64,000 nucleotides of DNA from Chitinophagaceae bacterium (GCA_003168265.1 PMSV01000023.1:384001-448000), one strand, 5' to 3'. Shown: positions 24,350-35,288, counted from the stretch's first letter. Program-made: numbers and translations. The notes: generated by a model from the sequence alone, not told the origin.

Positions 24350-25387
24350 TTAATAATGTGGGCACAGCATCTTATACTTGGAACTGGTTTCCCTATCGAG
24401 AAAGCCGATAAAGGAAACGGACAGTTCAAAGCCGCCCTGACCCTCACTGACAGTTTTCAACTGAGAAATATTTACATCATAGCTGAGTGCAATAGAAAGT
24501 GGTAGTGCCTGGATCTTAATAACCGGAATCAAGGCATCCTGCCATCTCATAAAAAGTCCTGCGCTCAGGATATAATGGGGATCAGTAATGTCATCCAACT
24601 TATAAGAATATAGTGCTCCTGCGATTGTTTCTGTCGCAGCTCCCTGGGTAGTATAATCCCCCTGGATATCCAGGTAGGAGTTCTCATCCATATTTACTTT
24701 AACCCCTAGAGAAATGACATATTTGGGATCTAACTGACTTGCATCAGTATAAAATGAGTTTCTCGGACGGTTAATATTCTGATATGCCGCTCCGAAAAAC
24801 ATACTGTTTTTCTGATCCTGACCAAATGTGGTGTTGAAGCACATGCCAACACTGGCATCCCAATAATGAATATTAGCGCTGGGAAAAGCCTCCCCATTCG
24901 GAATAGCATCATTGAAAACCCCGTTTGCATATTGGGAGCTGGTCGTGACTTTTGAGAGATCTATCATTTTATCCACTATGCCTCCCATAAAGCCCAGAGA
25001 AAGATACATGGTCTTTTCATCGCTGAGCGATTTATGATAATTTAGGGCAGGAAATATTTCAGTGGTGGTGAGGCCGACAGTTCCGGCATCATCGAAAAGA
25101 CACTGGAGACCGGTGGTGATAAAATCGCTGCCTGATCCAATGGGCATTTTGTATTCAGCATTTAAAGACCCGGTCTTGTAGGCATCGGTAAGGCTGTTCC
25201 ACTGATCACGATAAACCCCCTGAATCCGGTAATCACCTGTGAAAATCCCAGCCAAAGAAGGATTCCTGAGAAGCGGGGCTTCGAAGAATTGCGAGAAATG
25301 CAAGTCCTGTGACTGCGCACAAAGATTCCACAAGATCATCGTTGCAATGAACAGTGGCATTTTGAGATATGGTACAAATTTTCTCAT
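24350..25387 (-). CDS. PorP/SprF-family T9SS membrane protein
   Basis: The 345-residue protein starts with a signal peptide and LHFSQFFEAPLLRNPSLAGI, followed by YRIQGVYRDQWNSLTDAYKT and NYHKSLSDEKTMYLSLGF. These mark the PorP/SprF family of outer-membrane barrels. SprF in Flavobacterium is needed to move the adhesin SprB to the surface. Its gene follows the giant PKD adhesin gene by 10 bases, so they form one operon and SprF-SprB style pairing is likely. It has about 14 predicted strands by pattern only. Confidence 0.93.
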   Translation of the reverse strand: MRKFVPYLKMPLFIATMILWNLCAQSQDLHFSQFFEAPLLRNPSLAGIFTGDYRIQGVYRDQWNSLTDAYKTGSLNAEYKMPIGSGSDFITTGLQCLFDDAGTVGLTTTEIFPALNYHKSLSDEKTMYLSLGFMGGIVDKMIDLSKVTTSSQYANGVFNDAIPNGEAFPSANIHYWDASVGMCFNTTFGQDQKNSMFFGAAYQNINRPRNSFYTDASQLDPKYVISLGVKVNMDENSYLDIQGDYTTQGAATETIAGALYSYKLDDITDPHYILSAGLFMRWQDALIPVIKIQALPLSIALSYDVNISQLKTVSEGQGGFELSVSFIGFLDRETSSKYKMLCPHY

Positions 25388-25397
25388 GCTTCACATT

Positions 25398-28300
25398 TTA
25401 TCTGATAAGTGCTACATTTCCGTGATAGGCTACCAATTGGGAGTTTTCACAAACCACTACAATTGAATAAATATAAACATCCATGGGTGCTTTCTGTCCA
25501 TTGAAGTTTCCATCCCATCCGGAAGTCGGATCGTTTGGCGCAAAATTCTTCTTCTCGAATACGAGCTGACCCCACCTGTTGAATACCTGCATAGACTGAA
25601 TCGTAGTAAGGCCATCTCCCTGTACAAAGAACCAATCATTATGCCCGTCCCCATTTGGCGAGAAGGTATTGGGAACAAAGATGTTACTGCCATTACATGT
25701 TACAATGATCTTAATGCTGTCCAGGGTTACACATCCTCCGTTGTTCTCAACCGAAACCGTATAGGTGGTTGTTGTTATGGGGGAGGCAATCGGTTTCAGA
25801 CAATTGGCGCAGGATAAACCAATGGTCGGAGTCCAATTTATGGAATCAATATCGGAAGAACCTGATCCATTAATAGTATAGCTGGTTCCTATCGGGATAT
25901 TTACTGTTTTTGGTCCAATGCTTACTGTTGGGTAATTAAAGACATCTACCGTTACTGACAAGGTATCCTTGAAGCAATAAAGGCTATCGGAACCGACGAC
26001 CTGGTAAGTGGTCGTGCTATCCGGACTGGCAAAGGGCGTAGCAGAGCTTGGATCACTTAAACCGGATGAAGGGGTCCAGGTGTACACCTGCTCCCCGGCA
26101 GCAACCAGTTGAACCTGCTGGCCCAGGCAAATGGAATCCAGCATTGGAGTGAGGGTCAGGTTTGCCGGCTGCACAACAGTCACAACCATGCTATCGATCG
26201 TACCGCAACCGAGGGCATTGGTCGATTGCACATAATAGGTCGTTGTCGTCGTTGGGTTGGCCACCGGATTGTAGCAATTTGTACAACTTAGCGTTCCATT
26301 GGTCGGTGGCAGCCAGGTAAAATTCGCCGGCGATACGCTGGAACTGGCATGCAGGAAGGCGCTTTGGTTCAGGCAAATCGCAGTGTCCGGACCTGGATTG
26401 GTCTGAGCAACGGAATCTATGGTTACCACCGAGCTTACAGTAGTAGAACAGTTACTGCTGTTGGTTGCCGTGAGTTTAACTGTATCGATTCCAGGAATTG
26501 GATAAATCTGAGCAGCCGGGTTCTGGACGGAGTCGATATTGCCGTTTCCGAAATTCCAATTCCAGGTGATTGGTATATTGGCGGGCGTCAGGTTTACTCC
26601 CTGGAATGTGAAGGTCGCAGGTGCGCATTGTGTAGAAGCACCTGTTATCGAAATGGATGGACTTGCTACTACTTTGACAATATTCGGTATTGTTATCGTA
26701 TTAGAGCAATTAGATTGAACCGTAACGATCAGACTGACTGAATAGAGCCCGGGATTGGCATAGAAATGTGAAGGATTTTCCTGATTGGAAGTGCCTCCGT
26801 CTCCAAAGCTCCATTGCCAACTGGTTACTGCACCTACCGTATCGGACAGATCGGTGAATTGGACAGTTCCACTATTACATAACACACTATCACTGACGCT
26901 GAAATTAGGTTTACTGCCCAATACATAAATCGTATCTGTCCCTGTGACCGGGACATCGCAACCGGTCGAGCTTTCCAGGATCACGATGGGTAAATATTTT
27001 CCGACAGAATCGTAAGTGAAAGAAGTGTTTGGAACGGTTGTGGAATCGGAATTCGAACTATTGAAAATCCAAACATATTTGACCACCTGATCGCCGGTAG
27101 TTAAGGTGAAATTCACCGGCAGGACATGACATCCTTCCAAAGGCGTATAACTTAAAGCCCCATAAGGACCTAAAACAGTGATAGTCACCGGAGCGGCCGT
27201 TTGGGTGCAGCCTCCATTGCTAACCACGGTCAGGGTCGCGGTATAGGTTCCCGGAATAGTATAGAAATGAGTTGGATTGGTATTATCAGATATACCGCCA
27301 TCACCGAAAGCCCATTCGAAGGTTTTAACATAACTGCCCGTGAAGCTAAAGTCTGCAGTAAGCGGGGGACAACTGGCGAAAATATTATCTACCGTGAATG
27401 AGGCATGCGGCGTATCCACGATAATATTGTAATTGGTATAGGATGCAGGGCAGCCGTATTGATCAACAACACTTAAAGAAGCCTGGTAGGTGCCAATAGC
27501 GTACAGATGTGCGGGATTGACCGCATTACTAGTCTGACCGTCCCCAAAATTCCAGGTGTAAGTAAGCCCATAACCTTTCGAATCATTCACAAATTGAATA
27601 GGTGAACCCGGGCAGGATAAAGAATCCTCTGCCGAGAACAGTGCGCTGGGATAGGCGACTGTTATGAAATTAACCTTAGATATGCTGTCTGAACATCCTG
27701 AAGCATCGGTCACTGTCAGGATGACCGTGTAGATACCCTGTTTAGCATATTCATGTGTAAATGGCGGACCTGAATAGGTCTGAACAGGTGTACTGTCCCC
27801 ATAATTCCATTTCCAGCTCACGATTGGGCTGATTCCATCGCTTTTCGACTGATCAATAAATGTGGCATTGAGTCCTGTGCAGCCTACTCCATTACCTGTT
27901 ACGCCGAAGTTGGCTGTGGGTCCGTTAACCTGTACGGTATCCGGCCCAAGGGTATCTAAACAACCCGAATTTTCAGTGAGTATTACATAGATTTTGAAGG
28001 TACCTGTTGTATCATAGAAATGCTGCCTGATTACCGTGTTGCCTGAATCAATTTTACCATCCCCATATATGAATTTATAGCCTGCTACTTCGTTATAATT
28101 AATTTGGAAAGGTGTTATGAATATGGCATTGTTAATACAGATTTTTTCACCGCTTAACACCAGAATTCCTTGCTGGTGGCTGATGAATACAGGATTGACT
28201 ACAGTATTTGTGCAACCAGTTGTGGAATTGGTTACAGTCAATGTGACGGAATAGGTGCTATCGACCGCGTAGACATGGGTTGGATCTTCTAAAGTGGACG

Positions 28301-30224
28301 TCGCGCCATCTCCGAAATTCCAGTTCCAGGATGTAGCTAGTAATGAACTATCATGAAAATCGAATACTGTGCTATTATCGGAGCAACTGAATGTATAGGC
28401 AAATTTCGCCAGTGGTGGTTCTACCGTTATGGTCTGTTTTGCCGAATCATTGCATCCATTGTTAAATACATAGAGTGTAACATAATAGGTTCCCGGTGTC
28501 AGATAGCTATGCAAGGGATTTTCTGTCGAGGCATTACTGCCGTCTCCAAAAAGCCAAAGCCATTGATTCGGATTATTAGTGGATTTATCGGTAAATGCGA
28601 CATTCTTTTCCGTGCATACCGTAGTAGGTACCGCAGTAAAAGCGGCAACAGGTTTAATAGTTCCGACTCGTACAGTATCCCCAGCAGTTGCAGTGCAACC
28701 TCCGTTTGTAGTAATGGTGATGCTCACAAAATAGGTCCCTGCATTGGGATAAGAATGTGCAGGGGGAGAAGCGAGCGTGGAACTAGTCCCGTCTCCGAAA
28801 TTCCAGTTATAGGATTTAATACCGTCGTAAGCGGTATCAGTCAATTGAGGACTGAAAGTAAAGGGTGCACAACCTTCATCATTATACTGGTTTAACAACA
28901 GAACCGGTGGCCCGGATTGTACGAAATTGCTTTTCGTTAGCGTGCCGCTGCAACCATTTGCATTGGAAACAAACAGTGTAACACTGTAGGAACCATAAGT
29001 TTTATAAGTGTGTGTGGGGTTTTGCAAAGCAGAGGTTGTTCCGTCCCCGAAATTCCAAAGCCAATTGCTGGCGCCGGTTGATTGGTCAGTGAAATTTACA
29101 GTGAATACGGAATCGCAGCTAACCGTATTGGTAGCAGTAAAATTAGCTATGGCCGGATTGAGCACGGTGATATTCTTGCTGACCGAGTCTATGCATGCTC
29201 CGAACGTATTGGTCAGTTTCACCGTATAGATTCCCGCAGTTGTGTAAGTTTTTGTGATATTGCTGATCATCGAGGAAGCCGTGCCATCCCCGAACGTCCA
29301 GTTGGATACAGTTGGTGTAGGAGCGGAGGTATTGATAAATGTAATGGAAGAATTTACGCAAATACTGTCGGGAGCCGTAAAATTGGATGTGACATTGCCG
29401 GCAACAATAGGGGTAGTAACGGTAATACTGTCTGAGCAACCTGCGGAACTTGATGCGACCAATTTGATAGGGTAGTTCCCGGTAGAGCTGAAAGTATGAG
29501 AGGGACTAACCACAGTTGATGTTGCTGTGCCATCCCCGAAATTCCATAGATAACTCATCGTCGATCCTGCAGGACCAGTGGATGTATTATCTAAATTAAC
29601 AGTTATAGGGATTTTGCAACCCTGAGAAGCGACAGTTGTAAATGAAGGTGTTACACCACTGGGTATTTTAATATATCCTGATTTGACGATGGTATTGCTA
29701 CATCCGTTTTTGTCGGTCACCTGAAGGGTAACCGGAAAACCTCCCGGATTTGCCAGATAGTAGGTATGTATAGGAAATTCGAGATTGGAAGTATCCCCGT
29801 CCCCAAAGTCCCATCGCCAGCCGACAATTGTCGAATTTGAAGAAGTAGATAAATCCTTGAAATCAGCTGTCAGAGGGAAACAACCTGATGAATCGGAGGA
29901 ACTAAAATTTGGGGAAGGGATTGCATTGACGACGATTTTCACAGTTGTTGTCAATGCGCCGCCGCCGCCATTTATACTTAACGTCACAGTGTAGGTACCC
30001 GCTACCAGGTAATCGTGGTTTGGCGTCGCTGATGTAGAAGTATTATTTAAAACATCTCCAAATGTCCAGGAATAGCTGGTTGCGCCCGTAGAGCCTGTTC
30101 CGTTGAAGACGACTGTCAAAGGGGCACAGCCCGTTGTAGGGACAGCGCTGATGATGGCCTGCTGGGCATGGGCCAGGCCCATCCAAATCAATCCCAAGGT
30201 TAAAGCAAATAGTTTTCTGTTCAA
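25398..30224 (-). CDS. Giant PKD-repeat surface adhesin with gliding-motility-type C-terminal domain
   Basis: The 1608-residue protein has a signal peptide (MNRKLFALTLGLIWMGLAHA) and about fifteen PKD domains, each with a form of W-x-FGDG-x-(T/S)-S and a paired cysteine segment. Three Ig-like repeats follow (TAICLNQSAFLHASS; DSICLGQQVQLVAAG; TSYTINGSGSSDIDS). It ends in a type B T9SS domain: FVPNTFSPNGDGHNDWFFV, MQVFNRWGQLVFEK and WDGNFNGQKAPMDVYIY. It should be exported by T9SS to the surface and may bind polysaccharide or move along the cell in gliding. The SprF-like gene 10 bases downstream supports that. Ligand unknown. Confidence 0.95.
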   Translation of the reverse strand: MNRKLFALTLGLIWMGLAHAQQAIISAVPTTGCAPLTVVFNGTGSTGATSYSWTFGDVLNNTSTSATPNHDYLVAGTYTVTLSINGGGGALTTTVKIVVNAIPSPNFSSSDSSGCFPLTADFKDLSTSSNSTIVGWRWDFGDGDTSNLEFPIHTYYLANPGGFPVTLQVTDKNGCSNTIVKSGYIKIPSGVTPSFTTVASQGCKIPITVNLDNTSTGPAGSTMSYLWNFGDGTATSTVVSPSHTFSSTGNYPIKLVASSSAGCSDSITVTTPIVAGNVTSNFTAPDSICVNSSITFINTSAPTPTVSNWTFGDGTASSMISNITKTYTTAGIYTVKLTNTFGACIDSVSKNITVLNPAIANFTATNTVSCDSVFTVNFTDQSTGASNWLWNFGDGTTSALQNPTHTYKTYGSYSVTLFVSNANGCSGTLTKSNFVQSGPPVLLLNQYNDEGCAPFTFSPQLTDTAYDGIKSYNWNFGDGTSSTLASPPAHSYPNAGTYFVSITITTNGGCTATAGDTVRVGTIKPVAAFTAVPTTVCTEKNVAFTDKSTNNPNQWLWLFGDGSNASTENPLHSYLTPGTYYVTLYVFNNGCNDSAKQTITVEPPLAKFAYTFSCSDNSTVFDFHDSSLLATSWNWNFGDGATSTLEDPTHVYAVDSTYSVTLTVTNSTTGCTNTVVNPVFISHQQGILVLSGEKICINNAIFITPFQINYNEVAGYKFIYGDGKIDSGNTVIRQHFYDTTGTFKIYVILTENSGCLDTLGPDTVQVNGPTANFGVTGNGVGCTGLNATFIDQSKSDGISPIVSWKWNYGDSTPVQTYSGPPFTHEYAKQGIYTVILTVTDASGCSDSISKVNFITVAYPSALFSAEDSLSCPGSPIQFVNDSKGYGLTYTWNFGDGQTSNAVNPAHLYAIGTYQASLSVVDQYGCPASYTNYNIIVDTPHASFTVDNIFASCPPLTADFSFTGSYVKTFEWAFGDGGISDNTNPTHFYTIPGTYTATLTVVSNGGCTQTAAPVTITVLGPYGALSYTPLEGCHVLPVNFTLTTGDQVVKYVWIFNSSNSDSTTVPNTSFTYDSVGKYLPIVILESSTGCDVPVTGTDTIYVLGSKPNFSVSDSVLCNSGTVQFTDLSDTVGAVTSWQWSFGDGGTSNQENPSHFYANPGLYSVSLIVTVQSNCSNTITIPNIVKVVASPSISITGASTQCAPATFTFQGVNLTPANIPITWNWNFGNGNIDSVQNPAAQIYPIPGIDTVKLTATNSSNCSTTVSSVVTIDSVAQTNPGPDTAICLNQSAFLHASSSVSPANFTWLPPTNGTLSCTNCYNPVANPTTTTTYYVQSTNALGCGTIDSMVVTVVQPANLTLTPMLDSICLGQQVQLVAAGEQVYTWTPSSGLSDPSSATPFASPDSTTTYQVVGSDSLYCFKDTLSVTVDVFNYPTVSIGPKTVNIPIGTSYTINGSGSSDIDSINWTPTIGLSCANCLKPIASPITTTTYTVSVENNGGCVTLDSIKIIVTCNGSNIFVPNTFSPNGDGHNDWFFVQGDGLTTIQSMQVFNRWGQLVFEKKNFAPNDPTSGWDGNFNGQKAPMDVYIYSIVVVCENSQLVAYHGNVALIR

Positions 30225-30570
30225 CGGGTAATAGAGTTTTAGGGTTTCCTGATTATTTTATATGGTGTTAATCTGATTTATTAAATGTGATATGGTTGCA
30301 GTCAGCAAATCATAGAAATTTCTCTCGTCAATGCACTAAGTGAAAAAACCTAAGCTTCCTCAGTGACTTACGATAACTAACGCGTACTAATACTTAAAAT
30401 TGTCCTTTTTCTTAGGAAAAAGAATTACGGGATACAATCAACTGGACCGGAATCGAAAGACGAATCTTTGGCATAGGATGGGAAGAGGGAAAAGACGAAT
30501 GACATCAAACGTAAAGGAACAAAAATATCCCGATAAATTCAAATTTGTTTGAAGGTTTGTTTTCACAAAT
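30225..30570. other. Spacer upstream of the adhesin gene
   Basis: This 346-base AT-rich stretch probably carries the adhesin/SprF promoter, since both flanking genes are on the minus strand. A 7-bp hairpin (CTTTTTC/GAAAAAG at 30405-30411 and 30416-30422) lies in the middle and could end transcription from the small lipoprotein gene. No gene or larger repeat was found. Confidence 0.45.
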
Positions 30571-30984
30571 TTACTGTTTATAAAGCGTAAGATATTGGGT
30601 GGTATCATTAATTACAGCCGTGGCGGAAACGCTGTCGATTGAGCTATTCGTGATTTGCCAGATAGCGTTCAATCTTCCAAGCGGGGCTGCCGCGCCAGGG
30701 AAATTTGATGTAATGGAATAGTTGGTCACATTGGCTGACCAGGTCCCACTCGTATCGATATTTCCTACTGAACCTATTACCGTTCCGTTTTCATAGAATT
30801 GGAATATATACCCTGAAAAAGAAGCGGTTAGGTTGCCCCCGGAATTTGTATAGGACTCCACGATCCAGGTTCCATCCGTAATTATGCTTATGGCTTCGTT
30901 CTCTTCTTGCTTCTGTACAAGCTTCTTGCAAGCTGTGGAAAACATAAAAAAGAACATGATCAAAACCGGGCCTTTGATTTTCAT
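30571..30984 (-). CDS. Small lipoprotein with lipocalin-like C-terminus
   Basis: The 137-residue protein has a lipobox (FMFSTACKKL, Cys near 19). The mature part has the form of short lipocalin-like domains common in this phylum: DGTWIVESYTNSGGNL, YIFQFYENGTVIGSV, SGTWSANVTNYSI and ITNSSIDSVSATAVINDTT. These proteins probably bind small hydrophobic ligands in the envelope, but that is not shown for this one. The gene is alone. Family placement is moderate confidence. Confidence 0.75.
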   Translation of the reverse strand: MKIKGPVLIMFFFMFSTACKKLVQKQEENEAISIITDGTWIVESYTNSGGNLTASFSGYIFQFYENGTVIGSVGNIDTSGTWSANVTNYSITSNFPGAAAPLGRLNAIWQITNSSIDSVSATAVINDTTQYLTLYKQ

Positions 30985-31180
30985 AATGGTATTAAATTTC
31001 GTTCAAAATTTGCAAATTTTAGTGGTATATTCAAGGGTTTTGCCTGAATTTACGGTTATAAGTCCGGGCCGGATGGCGGTACCTGTCATTAATTAGTGTT
31101 CTTAACAAATTTTTTTTAGGAATATTGCCGAACATTACAAAAATATGGTGCTTATTTCCAAATCCAGCCGAGGTTTAGTC

Positions 31181-33601
31181 ATGAAACTTCAATTCGCTTT
31201 GATTTGTTTTGTTCTTCCAATTCTGTCGATGGGCCAGAAGATCGATTCCATGATGAATGTTTACGCCGAGAATTTCCCCCAGGAAAAAATTTATGTACAT
31301 TTTGATAAGAATATTTATAATGCCGGAGAAACCATCTGGTATAAAGTCTATTTAATGGCTGATGGGTTTCCCTCCCTGATCAGTAAAAATTTTTACACTG
31401 AATTGTCGGATGATAAAGGCAATGTCATTGAGCGAAAAGTCACTCCTCTTTATGAATCGACCACAGCCGGAAATTTTGATCTGCCAAATAAGGTTGCAGG
31501 TGCGCATCTCCATTTCCGGGCATATACATCGTGGATGCTGAACTTTGACACAGCGTTCTTATATGAAAAGGATATCCGCATAGCCAACGGCAAAAAAGAC
31601 AGCTTGAAATTGCATGCAAAAAAAGATTGGCATTTGCAATTCTTTCCGGAGGGAGGAGATATTGTTGCAGGGGTTGAAAATAATATTGCATTCAAGGCAA
31701 CGGATATTTTTGGTCTGCCCATAAACGTACGTGGCGTAATCCGCGATGGATCCGGAAAAGAAGTTGCCAATTTTGAATCAGTCCATGACGGCATGGGCAG
31801 CTTTATTTACAGCCCTGAAAAATCTGATTCACTTTTTGCGGTCTGGAAGGATGCCGAAGGAAATGAAAGAAGCACTCCCTTGCCTTCAGTTAAGAATTCA
31901 GGGGCGGCTTTAAGGGTCTTATCAATGAAAGGTAAGGTTCTGTTTAATGTAGCCAGAACCCCTGATAGCAGCGGGGAAAATGATCAATTTATCATCATTG
32001 GCCATATGAACCAACACATGATTTATAAGGCCAAAATAAATCTGAAAGAGAGTTTTATGAGTGGTGGTTCCATTCCAGTCAGTCAACTGCCAACAGGCAT
32101 ATTGCAGATCACTCTGTTCAATGCGAACATGTTGCCGATTGCGGAGCGCATCGTTTTTGTCAATAATTACAATTATAGTTTTATAGCGGATATTCACATC
32201 GATGCCAAAGGGATGGGCAAACGAGGGATAAATATCCTGGACATTGTGGTTCCCGACTCTTTAAAAAGCAATCTTTCCATCTCAGTGACGGATGCATTAG
32301 CGGATGGCATCTCGCCCAATGACGATAATATTATTTCGAGGTTTCTTTTAACCGGAGATATCAAAGGCCATGTATATAATCCCGGATTTTATTTCCTGAA
32401 TGAATCAGACAGTCTGCTACATTATTTGGACCTGGTCATGCTTACCAACGGTTGGAGAAGATTTAAGTGGGACCAATTGGCCAGGGGCAAGATCCCGACA
32501 ATCAAATTCATTGATCAGGATCATCTTTCGATGAATGTTGAAGTTTTGGGAGTCAGCCCTTCCACTATCGCTAAAGATGAGCAATTGAATGCAATAATCA
32601 GGCATAAGGACTCAAGCACACAGGTCATACAGATACCGCATTTGTCGTCGAATAAATTTGGGGTTGGCGGCCTGCTATTTTTTGATACGGCAAAAGTCTA
32701 TTATTCATTTTCCATCAATCGCAATCTTTCCAATATTGCTGCGATCACTTTTAATAACGGATTGCTTAGACCAGCAAGAACGGTAAAACCCCTCACTCTT
32801 ACCAATGATATCTGGCCCCCTTCTGATTCTTCCCTTTTGAACAGGAACCGCTTTTTTGCAGATGAGACAGAACATAATACATTCAACAATCAAAAGATCA
32901 AAACCCTTGAAACAGTTACAATCAAGGCTAAAGCCAAATCACCGATAGAATTATTGGATGAGAAATATGCAACGGGAATGTTTGCCGGTGGGGATGCTTA
33001 CACTTTTGATTATGCAAATGATATGGCCTCCTATTCAGGCTTGGACATATTCGCATTTCTTCAGGGTAAAGTTCCTGGTCTGACAATAACAAACACAGGG
33101 TCTACGGTCGGATCAGCATCAGTAAACCTTTCGTGGAGAGGCTCTACACCCACTTTATTTCTAAACGAAATGCAAGTGAGCGCCGATGTATTAAAATCGA
33201 TGCCTTCCACGGATATTGCCTATATAAAGGTTTTCAGACCGGGGGCATCCGGCGTAATGGGGGGAGGACAGGGCGGAGCCATAGCCGTGTATACAAAGAA
33301 GGGTGGAGATAATCGGGGTGCCGATGACCCGAATTTTAAGGGACTGGAACATACCACAGTGGTCGGATATTCCGTAATGAAGGAATTCTATTCACCTGAT
33401 TACCTTAATCCGGATAAATTGAATGAAAATGAGGATACCAGAACTACACTCTATTGGAAACCATTTCTCCTTACGGATGCATCTACAAGGAAAGTTTCGA
33501 TCAAATTTTACAACAATGATATAACAAAGATCATGCGCCTGGTACTTGAGGGTGTCAACGATGATGGAAAATTGGTCAGGGTCGAAAAAATTTTACAGTA
33601 A
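31181..33601 (+). CDS. Secreted MG2-domain / TonB-plug-like protein
   Basis: Starting at the ATG at 31181 (MKLQFALICFVLPILSMGQ, a signal peptide; an upstream ATG at 31145 is in frame) the protein has about 806 residues. The N-terminus reads EKIYVHFDKNIYNAGETIWY, an alpha-2-macroglobulin MG2-like motif, then GGDIVAGVENNIAFKATDIF. Near residues 600-700 is a TonB plug-like stretch (FLQGKVPGLTITNTGS; GGQGGAIAVYTKKGGDN) without a following barrel. Proteins with this combination are frequent in Bacteroidota and have no fixed function. It may act at the outer membrane in stress or transport. Confidence 0.82.
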   Translation: MKLQFALICFVLPILSMGQKIDSMMNVYAENFPQEKIYVHFDKNIYNAGETIWYKVYLMADGFPSLISKNFYTELSDDKGNVIERKVTPLYESTTAGNFDLPNKVAGAHLHFRAYTSWMLNFDTAFLYEKDIRIANGKKDSLKLHAKKDWHLQFFPEGGDIVAGVENNIAFKATDIFGLPINVRGVIRDGSGKEVANFESVHDGMGSFIYSPEKSDSLFAVWKDAEGNERSTPLPSVKNSGAALRVLSMKGKVLFNVARTPDSSGENDQFIIIGHMNQHMIYKAKINLKESFMSGGSIPVSQLPTGILQITLFNANMLPIAERIVFVNNYNYSFIADIHIDAKGMGKRGINILDIVVPDSLKSNLSISVTDALADGISPNDDNIISRFLLTGDIKGHVYNPGFYFLNESDSLLHYLDLVMLTNGWRRFKWDQLARGKIPTIKFIDQDHLSMNVEVLGVSPSTIAKDEQLNAIIRHKDSSTQVIQIPHLSSNKFGVGGLLFFDTAKVYYSFSINRNLSNIAAITFNNGLLRPARTVKPLTLTNDIWPPSDSSLLNRNRFFADETEHNTFNNQKIKTLETVTIKAKAKSPIELLDEKYATGMFAGGDAYTFDYANDMASYSGLDIFAFLQGKVPGLTITNTGSTVGSASVNLSWRGSTPTLFLNEMQVSADVLKSMPSTDIAYIKVFRPGASGVMGGGQGGAIAVYTKKGGDNRGADDPNFKGLEHTTVVGYSVMKEFYSPDYLNPDKLNENEDTRTTLYWKPFLLTDASTRKVSIKFYNNDITKIMRLVLEGVNDDGKLVRVEKILQ

Positions 33602-33699
33602 GTGTTGAAAATAAGTCATTTAGATCAAATATTTTTGGAGCTCATTGTTAGATCAGTCTTTCAAGAACCATTTACGAATATTGGAAAATCTTATGGACC

Positions 33700-33719
33700 A
33701 AGAGCCTGAAAGGCTTTTT
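33700..33719 (+). terminator. Probable intrinsic terminator before sufB
   Basis: AAGAGCCT (33700-33707) pairs with AGGCTTTT (33711-33718, one G-T wobble) around a GAA loop and runs into TTTTTA. It lies about 100 bases after the gene ending at 33601 and 38 bases before sufB. Confidence 0.6.
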
Positions 33720-33756
33720 ATACTTTTTTGTATAAACTGATTCGTATCTTTACTTA

Positions 33757-35256
33757 ATGAATTCAGAAACATTCGAGCCGGTTCGACAGGAACTTGGGAA
33801 AGAAGTTGATGCAGGGCTCAGTACTATAGAAAAGACCGTTTTAAGCGACTACAAATATGGCTTTATAACAGATATTGAAGCGGATGAAGCGCCAAAGGGT
33901 CTTAATGAAGGGACAGTTCGTTTTATTTCTTCCAAAAAGAACGAACCGGAATGGATGCTCGAGTGGAGGCTGAAAGCTTTCAGGCAATGGCAAAAGATGA
34001 ATGGCCATGAACCTAAGTGGGCCAATTTAAAATTTCCCCCAATTGATTATCAAGATATTAAGTATTATTCTGCTCCTAAACAGAAGATAAAGGCCAATAG
34101 CCTGGATGAGGTGGACCCGGAGCTAAGGAAAACATTTGAAAAACTGGGCATTTCCCTGAATGAGCAAAAAAGATTGACGGGAGTAGCCGTAGATGCAGTA
34201 ATTGACAGTATTTCCATCGGTACGAGCTTTAAGGAACAATTATCCGAATTGGGAATTATTTTTTGCTCCATTAGTGAAGCAATCAGAGAACACCCTGAAT
34301 TAATCAAAAAATACCTCAGTACGGTAGTACCTCCTACCGATAATTATTTTGCAGCCCTCAATGCTGCAGTTTTCAGTGATGGTTCGTTTTGCTATATACC
34401 TAAAGGAGTCCGCTGTCCCATGGAGCTTTCGACCTATTTCAGGATCAATGCTGAAAATACGGGGCAATTTGAAAGAACCCTGATCATCGCTGAAGAGGGG
34501 AGTTATGTCAGTTATCTGGAGGGTTGTACGGCGCCGATGCGTGATGAAAATCAATTGCACGCGGCAGTTGTAGAATTGATCGCTATGGAAGATGCGGAAA
34601 TAAAATACTCGACCGTGCAAAACTGGTATCCCGGCGATAAGAATGGCCTGGGCGGTATTTATAATTTTGTAACCAAAAGGGGTATTTGCGCCGGAAATCG
34701 TTCAAAGATTTCCTGGACCCAGGTTGAAACCGGATCTGCTATAACATGGAAATACCCCAGCGTAATCCTGAAAGGCGATTATTCAACCGGCGAATTTTAT
34801 TCTGTTGCAGTTACCAATAATTACCAACAGGCTGATACGGGTACAAAAATGTTGCATATTGGCAAACATACCAAGAGCAGGATCGTATCAAAGGGCATTT
34901 CTGCCGGACATAGCAATAACAGCTACCGCGGCCTTGTCCATGTAAATCGTCAGGCAGAAAATGCAAGAAATTATTCCCAATGCGACTCTCTTTTACTTGG
35001 CGATAAATGCGGCGCCCATACCTTTCCCTATATAGAGGTCAAAAATGCCAGCGCGGTAGTTGAACATGAAGCTACCACTTCAAAGATCGGGGAAGACCAG
35101 ATCTTCTATTGCAATCAGCGTGGCATAAATACAGAAACGGCAGTGGCCTTAATCATAAATGGATTTGCAAGAGAGGTCATGAACCAGTTACCAATGGAAT
35201 TCGCTGTAGAAGCGCAAAAACTGCTTGCCATCAGCCTGGAAGGCAGCGTAGGTTAA
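33757..35256 (+). CDS. sufB: Fe-S cluster assembly scaffold SufB
   Basis: The 499-residue SufB is the scaffold subunit of the SUF system, on which Fe-S clusters are built with SufC and SufD. Conserved segments are [115 protein letters not shown] and [20 protein letters not shown]. It opens the operon sufBCDSE; sufC follows after 32 bases. The ATG at 33757 gives the normal length. A probable terminator ends just before it, so the operon has its own promoter. Confidence 0.97.
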   Translation: MNSETFEPVRQELGKEVDAGLSTIEKTVLSDYKYGFITDIEADEAPKGLNEGTVRFISSKKNEPEWMLEWRLKAFRQWQKMNGHEPKWANLKFPPIDYQDIKYYSAPKQKIKANSLDEVDPELRKTFEKLGISLNEQKRLTGVAVDAVIDSISIGTSFKEQLSELGIIFCSISEAIREHPELIKKYLSTVVPPTDNYFAALNAAVFSDGSFCYIPKGVRCPMELSTYFRINAENTGQFERTLIIAEEGSYVSYLEGCTAPMRDENQLHAAVVELIAMEDAEIKYSTVQNWYPGDKNGLGGIYNFVTKRGICAGNRSKISWTQVETGSAITWKYPSVILKGDYSTGEFYSVAVTNNYQQADTGTKMLHIGKHTKSRIVSKGISAGHSNNSYRGLVHVNRQAENARNYSQCDSLLLGDKCGAHTFPYIEVKNASAVVEHEATTSKIGEDQIFYCNQRGINTETAVALIINGFAREVMNQLPMEFAVEAQKLLAISLEGSVG

Positions 35257-35288
35257 ATAGAAGTAAAAGAAAATTAAATAGAAAGAAC

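Noticed and set aside
29143-29439. Tyr/Arg-rich frames antisense or out of frame to the PKD adhesin
   Set aside because: They are reading-frame shadows of a Thr/Ser/Gly-rich repeat gene and have no signal peptide or domain.
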